Positions 51,715-60,300 of a stretch of DNA of 64,000 nucleotides are shown piece after piece (position 1 is the stretch's first letter; each line of letters starts with the position of its first letter). A program made the position numbers and the translations under genes. The notes beneath the pieces are model-generated. The model saw only the letters and a list, made by a program, of their open reading frames with translations. It searched no databases and was not told the DNA's origin. Origin of the DNA: an uncultured Psychroserpens sp. (lineage in GTDB: Bacteria > Bacteroidota > Bacteroidia > Flavobacteriales > Flavobacteriaceae); the NCBI GenBank assembly GCA_947489585.1, contig CANLEE010000005.1, positions 224,723-288,722 of the forward strand, read 5' to 3'.

Positions 51715-52905
51715 TTAAATAAAATTCAATTTAGGGAAAGAGGCGTTTAAAATAGTTTGATCTTCAACAGCCATCCATTTATCTAAAATAGTAGCATAAA
51801 TAGATCTAAAATCTACTGTATACTTTAAATCCCCATTAGAATCTAAGTCTGATAAACTTGCCAAATCATTGTAAAATCCAGGTGTTTTTAATTGGTTTCC
51901 AATAATGAATAAATTACTCGCTGTTCCATGATCTGTTCCATTGGCCGCATTTTGCTTAACACGCCTCCCAAATTCAGAAAACGTTACAATAAGCGTATCA
52001 TCAAAAGTGCCATGCTGCTTTAAGTCTTGGACAAATGCTTCAATACCTTCAGCATATATTTTTAACAGGCGAGCTTGACTATTTAATTGTCCAGCATGTG
52101 TATCAAATCCACCTAGTGACGAATAAAAAACTTTAGTTTCTATACCAGAATTAATCAATTTTGACGTTGTTTTCAATTGATTTGCAAATGCATTATTAGG
52201 ATACTCCTGCTTTGATGATGCCGTTTTATGTTTCTCAAAAATATATTTAGCAGATGACTCTGCAGCAATCATAGTTTTATATAGATAACCTAAATTATGC
52301 TCACTCAAATGTTCATCTTGATAATGTCTTAAAACATTTTTAAAATATGGATCTTGAGATGTTTTAAATAATACAGCAGGATTGGTTGTAGCAATTCCAT
52401 GCATTTGCTGCCCTTTTAAAGCTAATGACAAACTATCATGAATCTCAATGGCATTGTATGGTTTATTCCCATAAGTATCTAAATAACGTCCAAGCCATCC
52501 TGTTTGCAAATATTCGTTAGAATTACTTGCTGTTTGCCATATATCTGTTGCTCTAAAATGGGATCGATTTGGATTGGGATAACCTACATTATTAATAATG
52601 GTTAAATGACCTTCGTCATACAATTTTTTAAGCGGACGTAAACTTGTATGAAACCCAAGTTCGTCAGTTGCTTTCAAAACATCGGCTTTAGAAATAGCAA
52701 TTTTTGGTCGATTGCGATAATACGCATCATTATTAAAAGGCACAATAGTATTTAAGCCATCATTCCCTCCTGATAATTGAATCATCACTAAGCGCTTATA
52801 CCCTAAATTACTCGTTGACATACTTTCAAATGCCTTTACAAAACTAGGTACAAAAAATAAGCTACTCGCTAAGGTTGATTGCTTTAAAAAATGTCTTCTG
52901 TCCAT
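51715..52905 (-). CDS. DUF1501 family secreted protein
   Basis: A 396-residue exported protein starting DRRHFLKQSTLASSLFFVPSF, a twin-arginine-type signal (RRHFLK). The DUF1501 blocks LVMIQLSGGNDGLNTIVPF, LHTSLRPLKKLYDEGHLTIINNVGYPNPNRSHF and TFSEFGRRVKQNAANGTDHGTASNLFIIG place it in the alkaline-phosphatase-like superfamily. The frame extends to a GTG at 52914 inside the upstream gene, but the ATG at 52905 is preferred. It is paired with DUF1800 two bases upstream. Such pairs are widespread and their biochemical role is undetermined. Confidence 0.9.
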   Translation of the reverse strand: MDRRHFLKQSTLASSLFFVPSFVKAFESMSTSNLGYKRLVMIQLSGGNDGLNTIVPFNNDAYYRNRPKIAISKADVLKATDELGFHTSLRPLKKLYDEGHLTIINNVGYPNPNRSHFRATDIWQTASNSNEYLQTGWLGRYLDTYGNKPYNAIEIHDSLSLALKGQQMHGIATTNPAVLFKTSQDPYFKNVLRHYQDEHLSEHNLGYLYKTMIAAESSAKYIFEKHKTASSKQEYPNNAFANQLKTTSKLINSGIETKVFYSSLGGFDTHAGQLNSQARLLKIYAEGIEAFVQDLKQHGTFDDTLIVTFSEFGRRVKQNAANGTDHGTASNLFIIGNQLKTPGFYNDLASLSDLDSNGDLKYTVDFRSIYATILDKWMAVEDQTILNASFPKLNFI

Positions 52906-52907
52906 AA

Positions 52908-54281
52908 TTAACACATTTGATATTCAGGCAATGACATCAATTGAATACAAAAGTCTTGCTTTGAACTTTGATTTAATGTCTCTAAATAGGTTTCAGTTCC
53001 TCGACTCAACTTTGAAACAATAAGTTGTGCCTTAAGCTCATTAATTGATACACTTTCAAACTGCTTATTAAACGTATCCCAATCAACTTTTACTTGAACA
53101 AATTTATTTTTCTTTTTACTTGAATAGTACTTCTCAAAAGTATCTTCAAATTCTCCTTTTTCTCTAATAGATATTTTAGCATTAGCCAAAATTATTGAAG
53201 GTAGTTTTAATCGTAACATGATTGTATTACTATCAACCCAACTTTTCCCCCCTTTCCATCCAGCTACATTTGGTGGGTTTAATAACATTTGTCCGAGTAG
53301 TTTTTGAATTTTAAGAAGGTCCTTTGTTTTTTCAAACGTTACAGGAACTGTTTTTCTCATTCCAACTAAAAACTCAATAGGAGATTTGATTTTTGTCCCT
53401 ATGTTTACCTCATCATAAAACCAGTCAGACAAAAATATCTGCCGCATTAGGTTTTCAATATTATAATCTTTGTAGAAGATGTTAGCTAATTCTTCAACTC
53501 TGTTTTTATCGACTGTTTCATTTACAAAGTATTTATAAATTTTCTCACAAACAAAGTGAGCACATTGCCTTTGTTCTAAAATAATATCAATAATATCATC
53601 TCCATCATAGCGTCCTGTATGACCAAAAAATGTTTTAAAATCATAGTCGTGTTGAAGTCTTCTAAGTATAAATTCGCCTTCAAAGTTATTATTATATCCT
53701 GTGAAAGCTCTTGCGCTTTCCTTAATGTCTTTTTCGGTATAATGTCCCTCACCTAATGTGAAAAGCTCCATAAGTTCTCTTGCAAAATTTTCGTTTGGTT
53801 TTTGTTTTCTATTTTGCTTGTTATTAAGATATTTAAGCATTGCTGCTTCTTTTGAAATTGCCTTTACAAAGTCTCCAAAGTGTCCTAGAGATTGCTCTCG
53901 TAAGGTGTTGTTATAGTGTTGTACATGAAAAATATTCTGATCTCGACACACAAAATGATTCGCCCAGAATAAAGTCATTTTCTCTCTTAAAGTTTGTTCT
54001 GAATTCACCAATAGATTTATCCAATGAACATTATATTCTTTTAGTTTTTCACTACTTATTTTTCTAAAATCTCTTTGTTTTGATTTGTCCTTAGTTATTG
54101 TTTTTGTTGTCAAATGATCTATTTCCGAAGTATCAATTGTCAATTCATTCATTTGCATCGATTTAGAAAACAATTCATCTACAACTTGAGTTTTGTCTTT
54201 TTTAACTAAATCATTAAGCTGATTAGGTGTTACACCAAAACCAGCTCTCCAAAATAAATGTTGTATGTGACGAGATTTCAT
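52908..54281 (-). CDS. DUF1800 family protein
   Basis: A 457-residue protein. The family opening HLFWRAGFGVTPNQLNDLV, the LREKMTLFWANHFVC block, NFARELMELFTLGEGHYTEKDIKESARAFTGYN, and NPPNVAGWKGGKSWVDSNTIMLR are all present. No clear signal peptide is seen at this start. It is nearly always encoded with a DUF1501 protein, as here (stop and start separated by two bases). The pair's function is unknown. Confidence 0.9.
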   Translation of the reverse strand: MKSRHIQHLFWRAGFGVTPNQLNDLVKKDKTQVVDELFSKSMQMNELTIDTSEIDHLTTKTITKDKSKQRDFRKISSEKLKEYNVHWINLLVNSEQTLREKMTLFWANHFVCRDQNIFHVQHYNNTLREQSLGHFGDFVKAISKEAAMLKYLNNKQNRKQKPNENFARELMELFTLGEGHYTEKDIKESARAFTGYNNNFEGEFILRRLQHDYDFKTFFGHTGRYDGDDIIDIILEQRQCAHFVCEKIYKYFVNETVDKNRVEELANIFYKDYNIENLMRQIFLSDWFYDEVNIGTKIKSPIEFLVGMRKTVPVTFEKTKDLLKIQKLLGQMLLNPPNVAGWKGGKSWVDSNTIMLRLKLPSIILANAKISIREKGEFEDTFEKYYSSKKKNKFVQVKVDWDTFNKQFESVSINELKAQLIVSKLSRGTETYLETLNQSSKQDFCIQLMSLPEYQMC

Positions 54282-54352
54282 AATGTTTAGACTTAGTAAC
54301 CGATATTAGGTTTAATTATATACGTTCAAAAATGATTCCAAAGATTGAAGCA

Positions 54353-54387
54353 CAAAAAAAACCGTCTCAATTTATGAAACGGTTTTT
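54353..54387 (-). terminator. Terminator after the aldehyde dehydrogenase gene
   Basis: On the minus strand ACCGTTTCA pairs with TGAGACGGT (one mismatch) around TAAAT, and TTTTTTT follows. It is 25 bases past the stop at 54412. Confidence 0.8.
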
Positions 54388-54411
54388 AGTTGTTATTTGT
54401 TTTAAATCTTT

Positions 54412-55965
54412 TTACAAATCAAACTTAATGCCTTGAGCTAATGGTAATTCATCAGAATAATTAACGGTATTCGTTTGTCTTCTCATATATACTTTCCAAG
54501 CATCAGATCCAGATTCACGTCCGCCTCCAGTTTCTTTTTCACCACCAAAAGCACCTCCAATCTCTGCGCCAGATGTTCCGATGTTAACATTCGCAATTCC
54601 ACAATCTGAACCAGCATAAGATAAAAATTTCTCTGCTTCTTTCATTTCATTTGTCATAATCGCTGAAGATAACCCTTGAGCAACACCATTTTGTTTTTCA
54701 ATCGCATTTTCAACATCTCCAGAATATTTCATTAGATATAAAATTGGAGCAAACGTTTCGTGTTGTACAATTTCAAAATGATTTTCAGCTTCGATAATAG
54801 CTGGTTTTACGTAGCATCCACTTTCGTAACCTTCGCCTTCTAAAACGCCACCATCAACCAAAACATTTCCACCTTCAGCTTTCGCTTTTTCAATAGCTGC
54901 TAAATAGGTATTTACAGCATCTTTATCAATTAATGGTCCTATATGATTCTTTTCATCCAAAGGATTTCCAATAGTTAATTGACCATAAGCACCAACAATA
55001 GCATCTCTTACTTTATCATAAACAGATTCATGAATAATTAATCGTCGTGTAGATGTACAACGTTGTCCACAAGTTCCCACAGCACCAAATACAGCGCCAG
55101 GCACTACTACTTTTAAATCTGCAGACGGTGTAATAATAATGGCATTATTACCACCTAACTCCAATAAAGATTTACCAAAACGTTTCGCAACAGTTGCACC
55201 AACTATACGTCCCATTCTAGTAGATCCTGTAGCAGAAACTAAAGGAATACGGGTATCAGTAGTCATCATTTCTCCTACTTTGTAATCTCCATTTATGATG
55301 CAAGAAATACCTTCAGGTAAATTGTTTTCTTTTAAAATGTCTGCAATAATATTTTGACAAGCGATTGAGCATAAAGGCGCTTTTTCAGAACCTTTCCATA
55401 CGCATACATCACCGCAAATCCATGCTAAAGCTGTATTCCAAGCCCAAACCGCAACAGGAAAGTTAAATGCTGAGATAATCCCAACAACACCAATTGGATG
55501 CCATTGCTCTCTCATTACATGCCCTGGGCGTTCAGATGGAATTGTTTGACCATTTAATTGTCTTGATAATCCAACAGCGAAATCACAGATATCAATCATT
55601 TCTTGAACTTCACCATAACCTTCTTGTAAGGATTTACCCATTTCATAAGACACAAGTTTACCAAGAGGCTCCTTTAAATCTCTTAATTTGTTACCGAACT
55701 GACGTACAATTTCTCCACGTTGTGGTGCTGGAACGTCTCTCCAAGATTTAAATGCTTTTGTTGCAGCATCCATGACTCTGTCGTAATCTGCTCTTGTTGT
55801 CGTTTTTACTTTTCCTATTAATTGTCCGTCAACAGGTGAATAGGATTCAATAATCTCTCCGTTAGAAAAATTATTTGAACCTGTAGACGTCCCATCATTT
55901 ATATCGTTAACACCTAATTGCTTTAAGGCATCTTTTATTCCGAAATCGGTAGCAATCGCTTCCAT
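54412..55965 (-). CDS. amaB: Antiquitin-type aldehyde dehydrogenase (L-aminoadipate-semialdehyde / piperideine-6-carboxylate dehydrogenase)
   Basis: A 517-residue NAD-dependent ALDH of the ALDH7 class. The Glu is in LELGGNNAII and the nucleophilic Cys in GTCGQRCTSTRR, where the G-Q-R-C-T context marks antiquitin. GAEIGGAFGGEKETGGGRESGSDAWK is the typical C-terminal oligomerisation and substrate segment. It oxidises alpha-aminoadipate semialdehyde in lysine catabolism and can act on other aldehydes. No lysine aminotransferase gene is adjacent. The start is set at the ATG at 55965, matching family length. Confidence 0.92.
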   Translation of the reverse strand: MEAIATDFGIKDALKQLGVNDINDGTSTGSNNFSNGEIIESYSPVDGQLIGKVKTTTRADYDRVMDAATKAFKSWRDVPAPQRGEIVRQFGNKLRDLKEPLGKLVSYEMGKSLQEGYGEVQEMIDICDFAVGLSRQLNGQTIPSERPGHVMREQWHPIGVVGIISAFNFPVAVWAWNTALAWICGDVCVWKGSEKAPLCSIACQNIIADILKENNLPEGISCIINGDYKVGEMMTTDTRIPLVSATGSTRMGRIVGATVAKRFGKSLLELGGNNAIIITPSADLKVVVPGAVFGAVGTCGQRCTSTRRLIIHESVYDKVRDAIVGAYGQLTIGNPLDEKNHIGPLIDKDAVNTYLAAIEKAKAEGGNVLVDGGVLEGEGYESGCYVKPAIIEAENHFEIVQHETFAPILYLMKYSGDVENAIEKQNGVAQGLSSAIMTNEMKEAEKFLSYAGSDCGIANVNIGTSGAEIGGAFGGEKETGGGRESGSDAWKVYMRRQTNTVNYSDELPLAQGIKFDL

Positions 55966-56086
55966 ATATGCTTGTTTTTTATGAATTATTAAATTTTGAC
56001 GCGAAGTTACTAATAAAATGTCAATTTTGCTTGATGTAATTTAGCGAATACTGTAACTTTAAAGCACATATAAATTTTGCCTAACC

Positions 56087-57169
56087 ATGAAACATTCTAT
56101 CTTTTTTATTGTACTGTTATCCATTTGTTTTTGTTGTACTGAAAGTGTTAAAACTTCAAGTAATCAAAGTGAGAATACAAGCGCTGATACTTCTGAAAAT
56201 GACATGCAAACCAAAGCAGAATTTGCCATTATTATTCATGGTGGTGCTGGAACTATTCTGAAGAAGAACATGACGCCTGAAAAAGAGCTTGCTTATAAAG
56301 CTAAGTTAGAAGAAGCGATTAGAGTTGGTTATGAGATTTTAAAAAATGGCGGAACTAGTCTTGATGCTGTTCAAAAAACCATAAATGTTATGGAAGATTC
56401 CCCTTTATTTAATGCTGGAAAAGGTGCGGTTTTCACTAATGCCGAAACTAATGAATTAGATGCATCAATCATGGATGGAAAAACACTTAATGCTGGAGCA
56501 TCAGCAGGAACAATAACTGTAAGAAATCCAATAAACTTAGCTAGAATCATTATGGACAAGTCTCCACATGTAATGATGGCTGGAGTTGGTGCTGACACCT
56601 ATGCAAAAGAACAAGGACTATCAATAGTTGAACCATCTTATTTTTATACTGAACATAGATTTAACGCCTTAAAACGCGCTATGGAACGTGAACAAATAGA
56701 ACTCGATCACGACGACAAACAAGCATTTTATGACCCTGAAATCAAAGATTCTAAATTTGGAACTGTTGGATGCGCAGCGCTTGATAAAAATGGAAATCTC
56801 GCTGCAGGAACATCAACAGGTGGTATGACTAATAAACGTTATGGGCGAGTTGGAGATGCACCAATTATTGGAGCCGGAACTTATGCCAATAACAACTCTT
56901 GTGCGGTCTCAAGTACAGGATGGGGTGAATATTTTATTAGAAGCATGGTAGCACATGATATTTCAGCATTAATGCAATACAAAGGACTAACACTTCAAGA
57001 AGCTGCTCGAGAAGTCATTCATACAAAGGTTCCTGCTCTAGGTGGTGATGGCGGTATTGTAGCGGTTGATAAAAATGGAATTATGGTTGCCGAATTTAAT
57101 ACTGCTGGCATGTACAGAGCAACAATGAATGATAAAGGAGAATTAACAATTGGGATTTATAAAGAGTAA
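56087..57169 (+). CDS. Isoaspartyl peptidase/L-asparaginase (Ntn hydrolase) lipoprotein
   Basis: A 360-residue plant-type asparaginase with a lipoprotein signal (FFIVLLSICFCC), so it acts in the periplasm or at the surface. The start IHGGAGTI block and the autocleavage site G225-T226 (SKFGTVGCAALD) are present, with the substrate-binding STGGMTNKRYGRVGDAPIIGAGTYA. The nucleophile T226 is intact. It processes isoaspartyl dipeptides and asparagine. The AAATTTTG box before the ATG is one base off the -7 consensus. Confidence 0.92.
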   Translation: MKHSIFFIVLLSICFCCTESVKTSSNQSENTSADTSENDMQTKAEFAIIIHGGAGTILKKNMTPEKELAYKAKLEEAIRVGYEILKNGGTSLDAVQKTINVMEDSPLFNAGKGAVFTNAETNELDASIMDGKTLNAGASAGTITVRNPINLARIIMDKSPHVMMAGVGADTYAKEQGLSIVEPSYFYTEHRFNALKRAMEREQIELDHDDKQAFYDPEIKDSKFGTVGCAALDKNGNLAAGTSTGGMTNKRYGRVGDAPIIGAGTYANNNSCAVSSTGWGEYFIRSMVAHDISALMQYKGLTLQEAAREVIHTKVPALGGDGGIVAVDKNGIMVAEFNTAGMYRATMNDKGELTIGIYKE

Positions 57170-57276
57170 AAAACGAATTCTATCCAATTGATAACGAATT
57201 CTATTTTATCAATTACACATAACAAAACATCAGGTCTAGAGCCCGTTGAATACTGTAGTTTTATGGTGTTCAAATA

Positions 57277-57299
57277 TCAAACAGATGGTTTGAGTTTTT
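57277..57299 (+). terminator. Weak terminator-like hairpin
   Basis: TCAAAC pairs with GTTTGA around AGATG, then GTTTTT. The stem is short. It lies 108 bases past the asparaginase stop and 32 before the next start. The region before it has an inverted AATTGATAA / TTATCAATT pair. Confidence 0.4.
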
Positions 57300-57330
57300 A
57301 TAATCCAAACCAATAAACACATCTAAAGCC

Positions 57331-60300
57331 ATGAAACTAAAACATCTTTCTACACTCATTTTATGCCTCGCCATCACAGTTTCCTGTAAAAAAAAGGATC
57401 CCATTACACAAGAAACCGACAACCTATTTAAGTTTAGAGACTATATTAGTTATACAACTTCAGGTTTGCAATCTGTAACGGCACCAATTACGATTAATTT
57501 AGCTAATGATGTAGAAGGTTGGGAAATTGACCAAGTCATTACTGATGATATCATTCGTATATCTCCTCATGTTGAAGGCACTCTAAAGACATCTAATAAA
57601 CATGCCTTGTATTTTACACCTGATGAGCATCTAGATCCAGCAACAGAATACACAGTCGTTGTCAAGTTAGATAAGATTTATAAAGACATGCCTAAAGATT
57701 ATGAGGATTATGTTTTTCAGTTTAAAACGATAACACCAAATTTCAATATTGTTACCAATAGCCTACAATCATATAGTAAAAAATGGCAGTACTTAGAAGC
57801 GGTTATCAAATCTGCTGATGTCATCTCCATTTCAGATGCTAAACAATTGGTTGAAGCCTCTCAAAAAGGAAAACGTCTAAAATTAGAGTTTGATGAAGTA
57901 GAAACACATTCCAATTATTTTAAGTTTAGAGTTGATAGTATTAATCGTTTAGTGGAAGACTCTGAAATTCTCTTAAAATGGAATGGTAATGCTATAAAAG
58001 CAGAAAATAAAGGGGAGAACAAGGTTCAAATTCCTGGTATTAATAACTTCAAAATTGTAAATGTTGAAGCTTATAAAAGTCCAGAACAATTTTTATATAT
58101 CAACTTCTCTGACCCTATTAAAAATCAACAAAATTTTGATGGCTTAGTAACAATTCAAAATGTAAAAACCCCAAAATTTGTCGTGGTGGGTAATGTTTTA
58201 AAAGTATATCCAGACACCAAATTGGTTGGTAATATTCAAGTTGATGTTTTTCAAGGTATTAAGAATGCTGATGGTTATAAACTTAAAACACCATTCTCTG
58301 AAGCCATTTCTTTTGAAGAAATAAAACCTCAAGTACGCCTCATAAGTAATGGAACTATTTTACCTAATTCTAACGAACTAAAATTCAATTTTGAAGCTGT
58401 AAACTTAAGTGCTGTAAATGTAAGAGTCATCAAAATATTTGAAGACAATGTTTTACAATTTCTTCAAGACAACCCAATGAATAGCAATAATCAAAACGAA
58501 ATTAAACGTGTTGGCCGACGTATTGCTAAACAAACCATTCAGTTGCAATCTGCTGCTGAAAATTCAGGAAAATGGAAAGCTTATAGTATTGATTTGTCAA
58601 AATTCTTTAAAGCTGATACTGGCGCAATTTATCGTGTGGAAATAGATTTCAACAGAAGCTATTCATTGTTTGATTGTGAAGCAAATCCTCAAGGTGTTCT
58701 AAACGAAGACAATGAATATGATGATTACTATTATGAAGAAGATTATTATTACGATGAATACACAGACTCAAATACTGAAGATGACGAATTAAGAGAACAA
58801 AAATATTGGGATAATCGTACCTATCGCTACAGAAATTATAGGTACAATTGGAGACAACGTGAAAACCCTTGTGATGATGCTTATTATAATGAGAACAAAA
58901 TAATATCTCAAAATTTATTGGCTTCAAATCTTGGTGTCATAGTTAAACAAGGCGTCAATAACAATTACTATTTTGCTGTTACTAATATTTTAAACACAAA
59001 TCCAGAAGCAAATGCTACAGTTAAGTTGTACAATTTTCAGCAACAAGAAATTGGATCAGTAACAACCAATAGTGAAGGATTAGCGGTTTATGAAGCTAAT
59101 AAATATGCTGCCTTTGCCATTGTAACTAAAGGTAATAACACAAGTTATCTTAGACTTACCGACGGAAATTCGCTATCCTTAAGCAAATTTGATGTTTCCG
59201 GAAATCGGTTACAACGCGGACTTAAAGGCTACATCTATGGTGAACGTGGTGTGTGGCGTCCTGGAGACTCATTGTTCTTAACCTTTATGCTCAATGATAA
59301 AGCTAATGCACTTCCAAAAGGCCATCCTGTAAAACTAGAAGTTACCGATCCTAATGGAAAGTTGGTCTATAAAAATGTAACTTCAGATAATGTCAACAAT
59401 TTCTATAAATTTATTGTGCCTACTGCTTCTGAAGGAAAAACAGGAAATTACAATGCTAAAGTTTCTGTTGGCGGTGCACAGTTTTACAAGTCATTAAAAG
59501 TTGAAACTGTAAAACCTAACCGACTCAAAATTAAAGTTGATTTTAATCAAGAAGTGCTTTCAAATACAGAACCAATCAATGGAACACTAGATGTTAAATG
59601 GTTACATGGAGCGCCTGCAAAAAATATCAAAGCCGAAATCAAAGCGAAATTTAGTAACGCTTACACCAGCTTTAAAAACTTTAAAGGCTACACGTTTACT
59701 GATCCAGCACGTCAATTTAATTCTGAAGAACTCAATATTTTTGAAGGTAATCTCGATGAAGATGGGAAAGCAACTATCGACGCTAAATTAGATCTTGGAA
59801 AAAATGCACCTGGAATGCTTAATGCACAATTTTTGGTTAGAGCTTTCGAAAATGGAGGTGATTTTTCATTAGATGCATTTTCAAAAACTTACTCGCCTTA
59901 CAAATCATATGTTGGGTTAAAATCCCCAAAAGGCAACTACTATGGTTCGTATTTTACAGATACAAATCAAACGTTCGATTTAGCAGTAGTTGATAAAGAT
60001 GGGAAACCTGTTCAACGGAATAATCTTGAAATTAAAGTTTATAAAATAGAATGGCGTTGGTGGTGGAATTCCTCTTACGATAACTTATCAAATTATGTGT
60101 CGAGCAGTTATCACAGACCCATTTTGAACCAAAAAGCGTCAACAGGTGCTAATGGTAAAACAACATTCACACTCAAAATTCCAGAAGACGAAAGAGGTCG
60201 TTACCTCATCAGAATTACTGATCCAGTAAGTGGTCACGCTACAGGACGTACAGCCTATTTCTACAAAAATTGGTCAGGGATGTCAACTGGAAATGATAAA

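Noticed and set aside
52906..52914. GTG start for the DUF1501 gene at 52914
   Set aside because: It overlaps the DUF1800 stop and adds only three residues before the twin-arginine signal; the ATG at 52905 is sufficient.
57181..57299. Possible third copy of the small RNA element (ATCAATTACACATAAC followed by a hairpin)
   Set aside because: Only a short A/T-rich stretch is alike. There is no 9-mer box, no TACGATTT box and the hairpin is different and short, so I treat it as a weak gene terminator.
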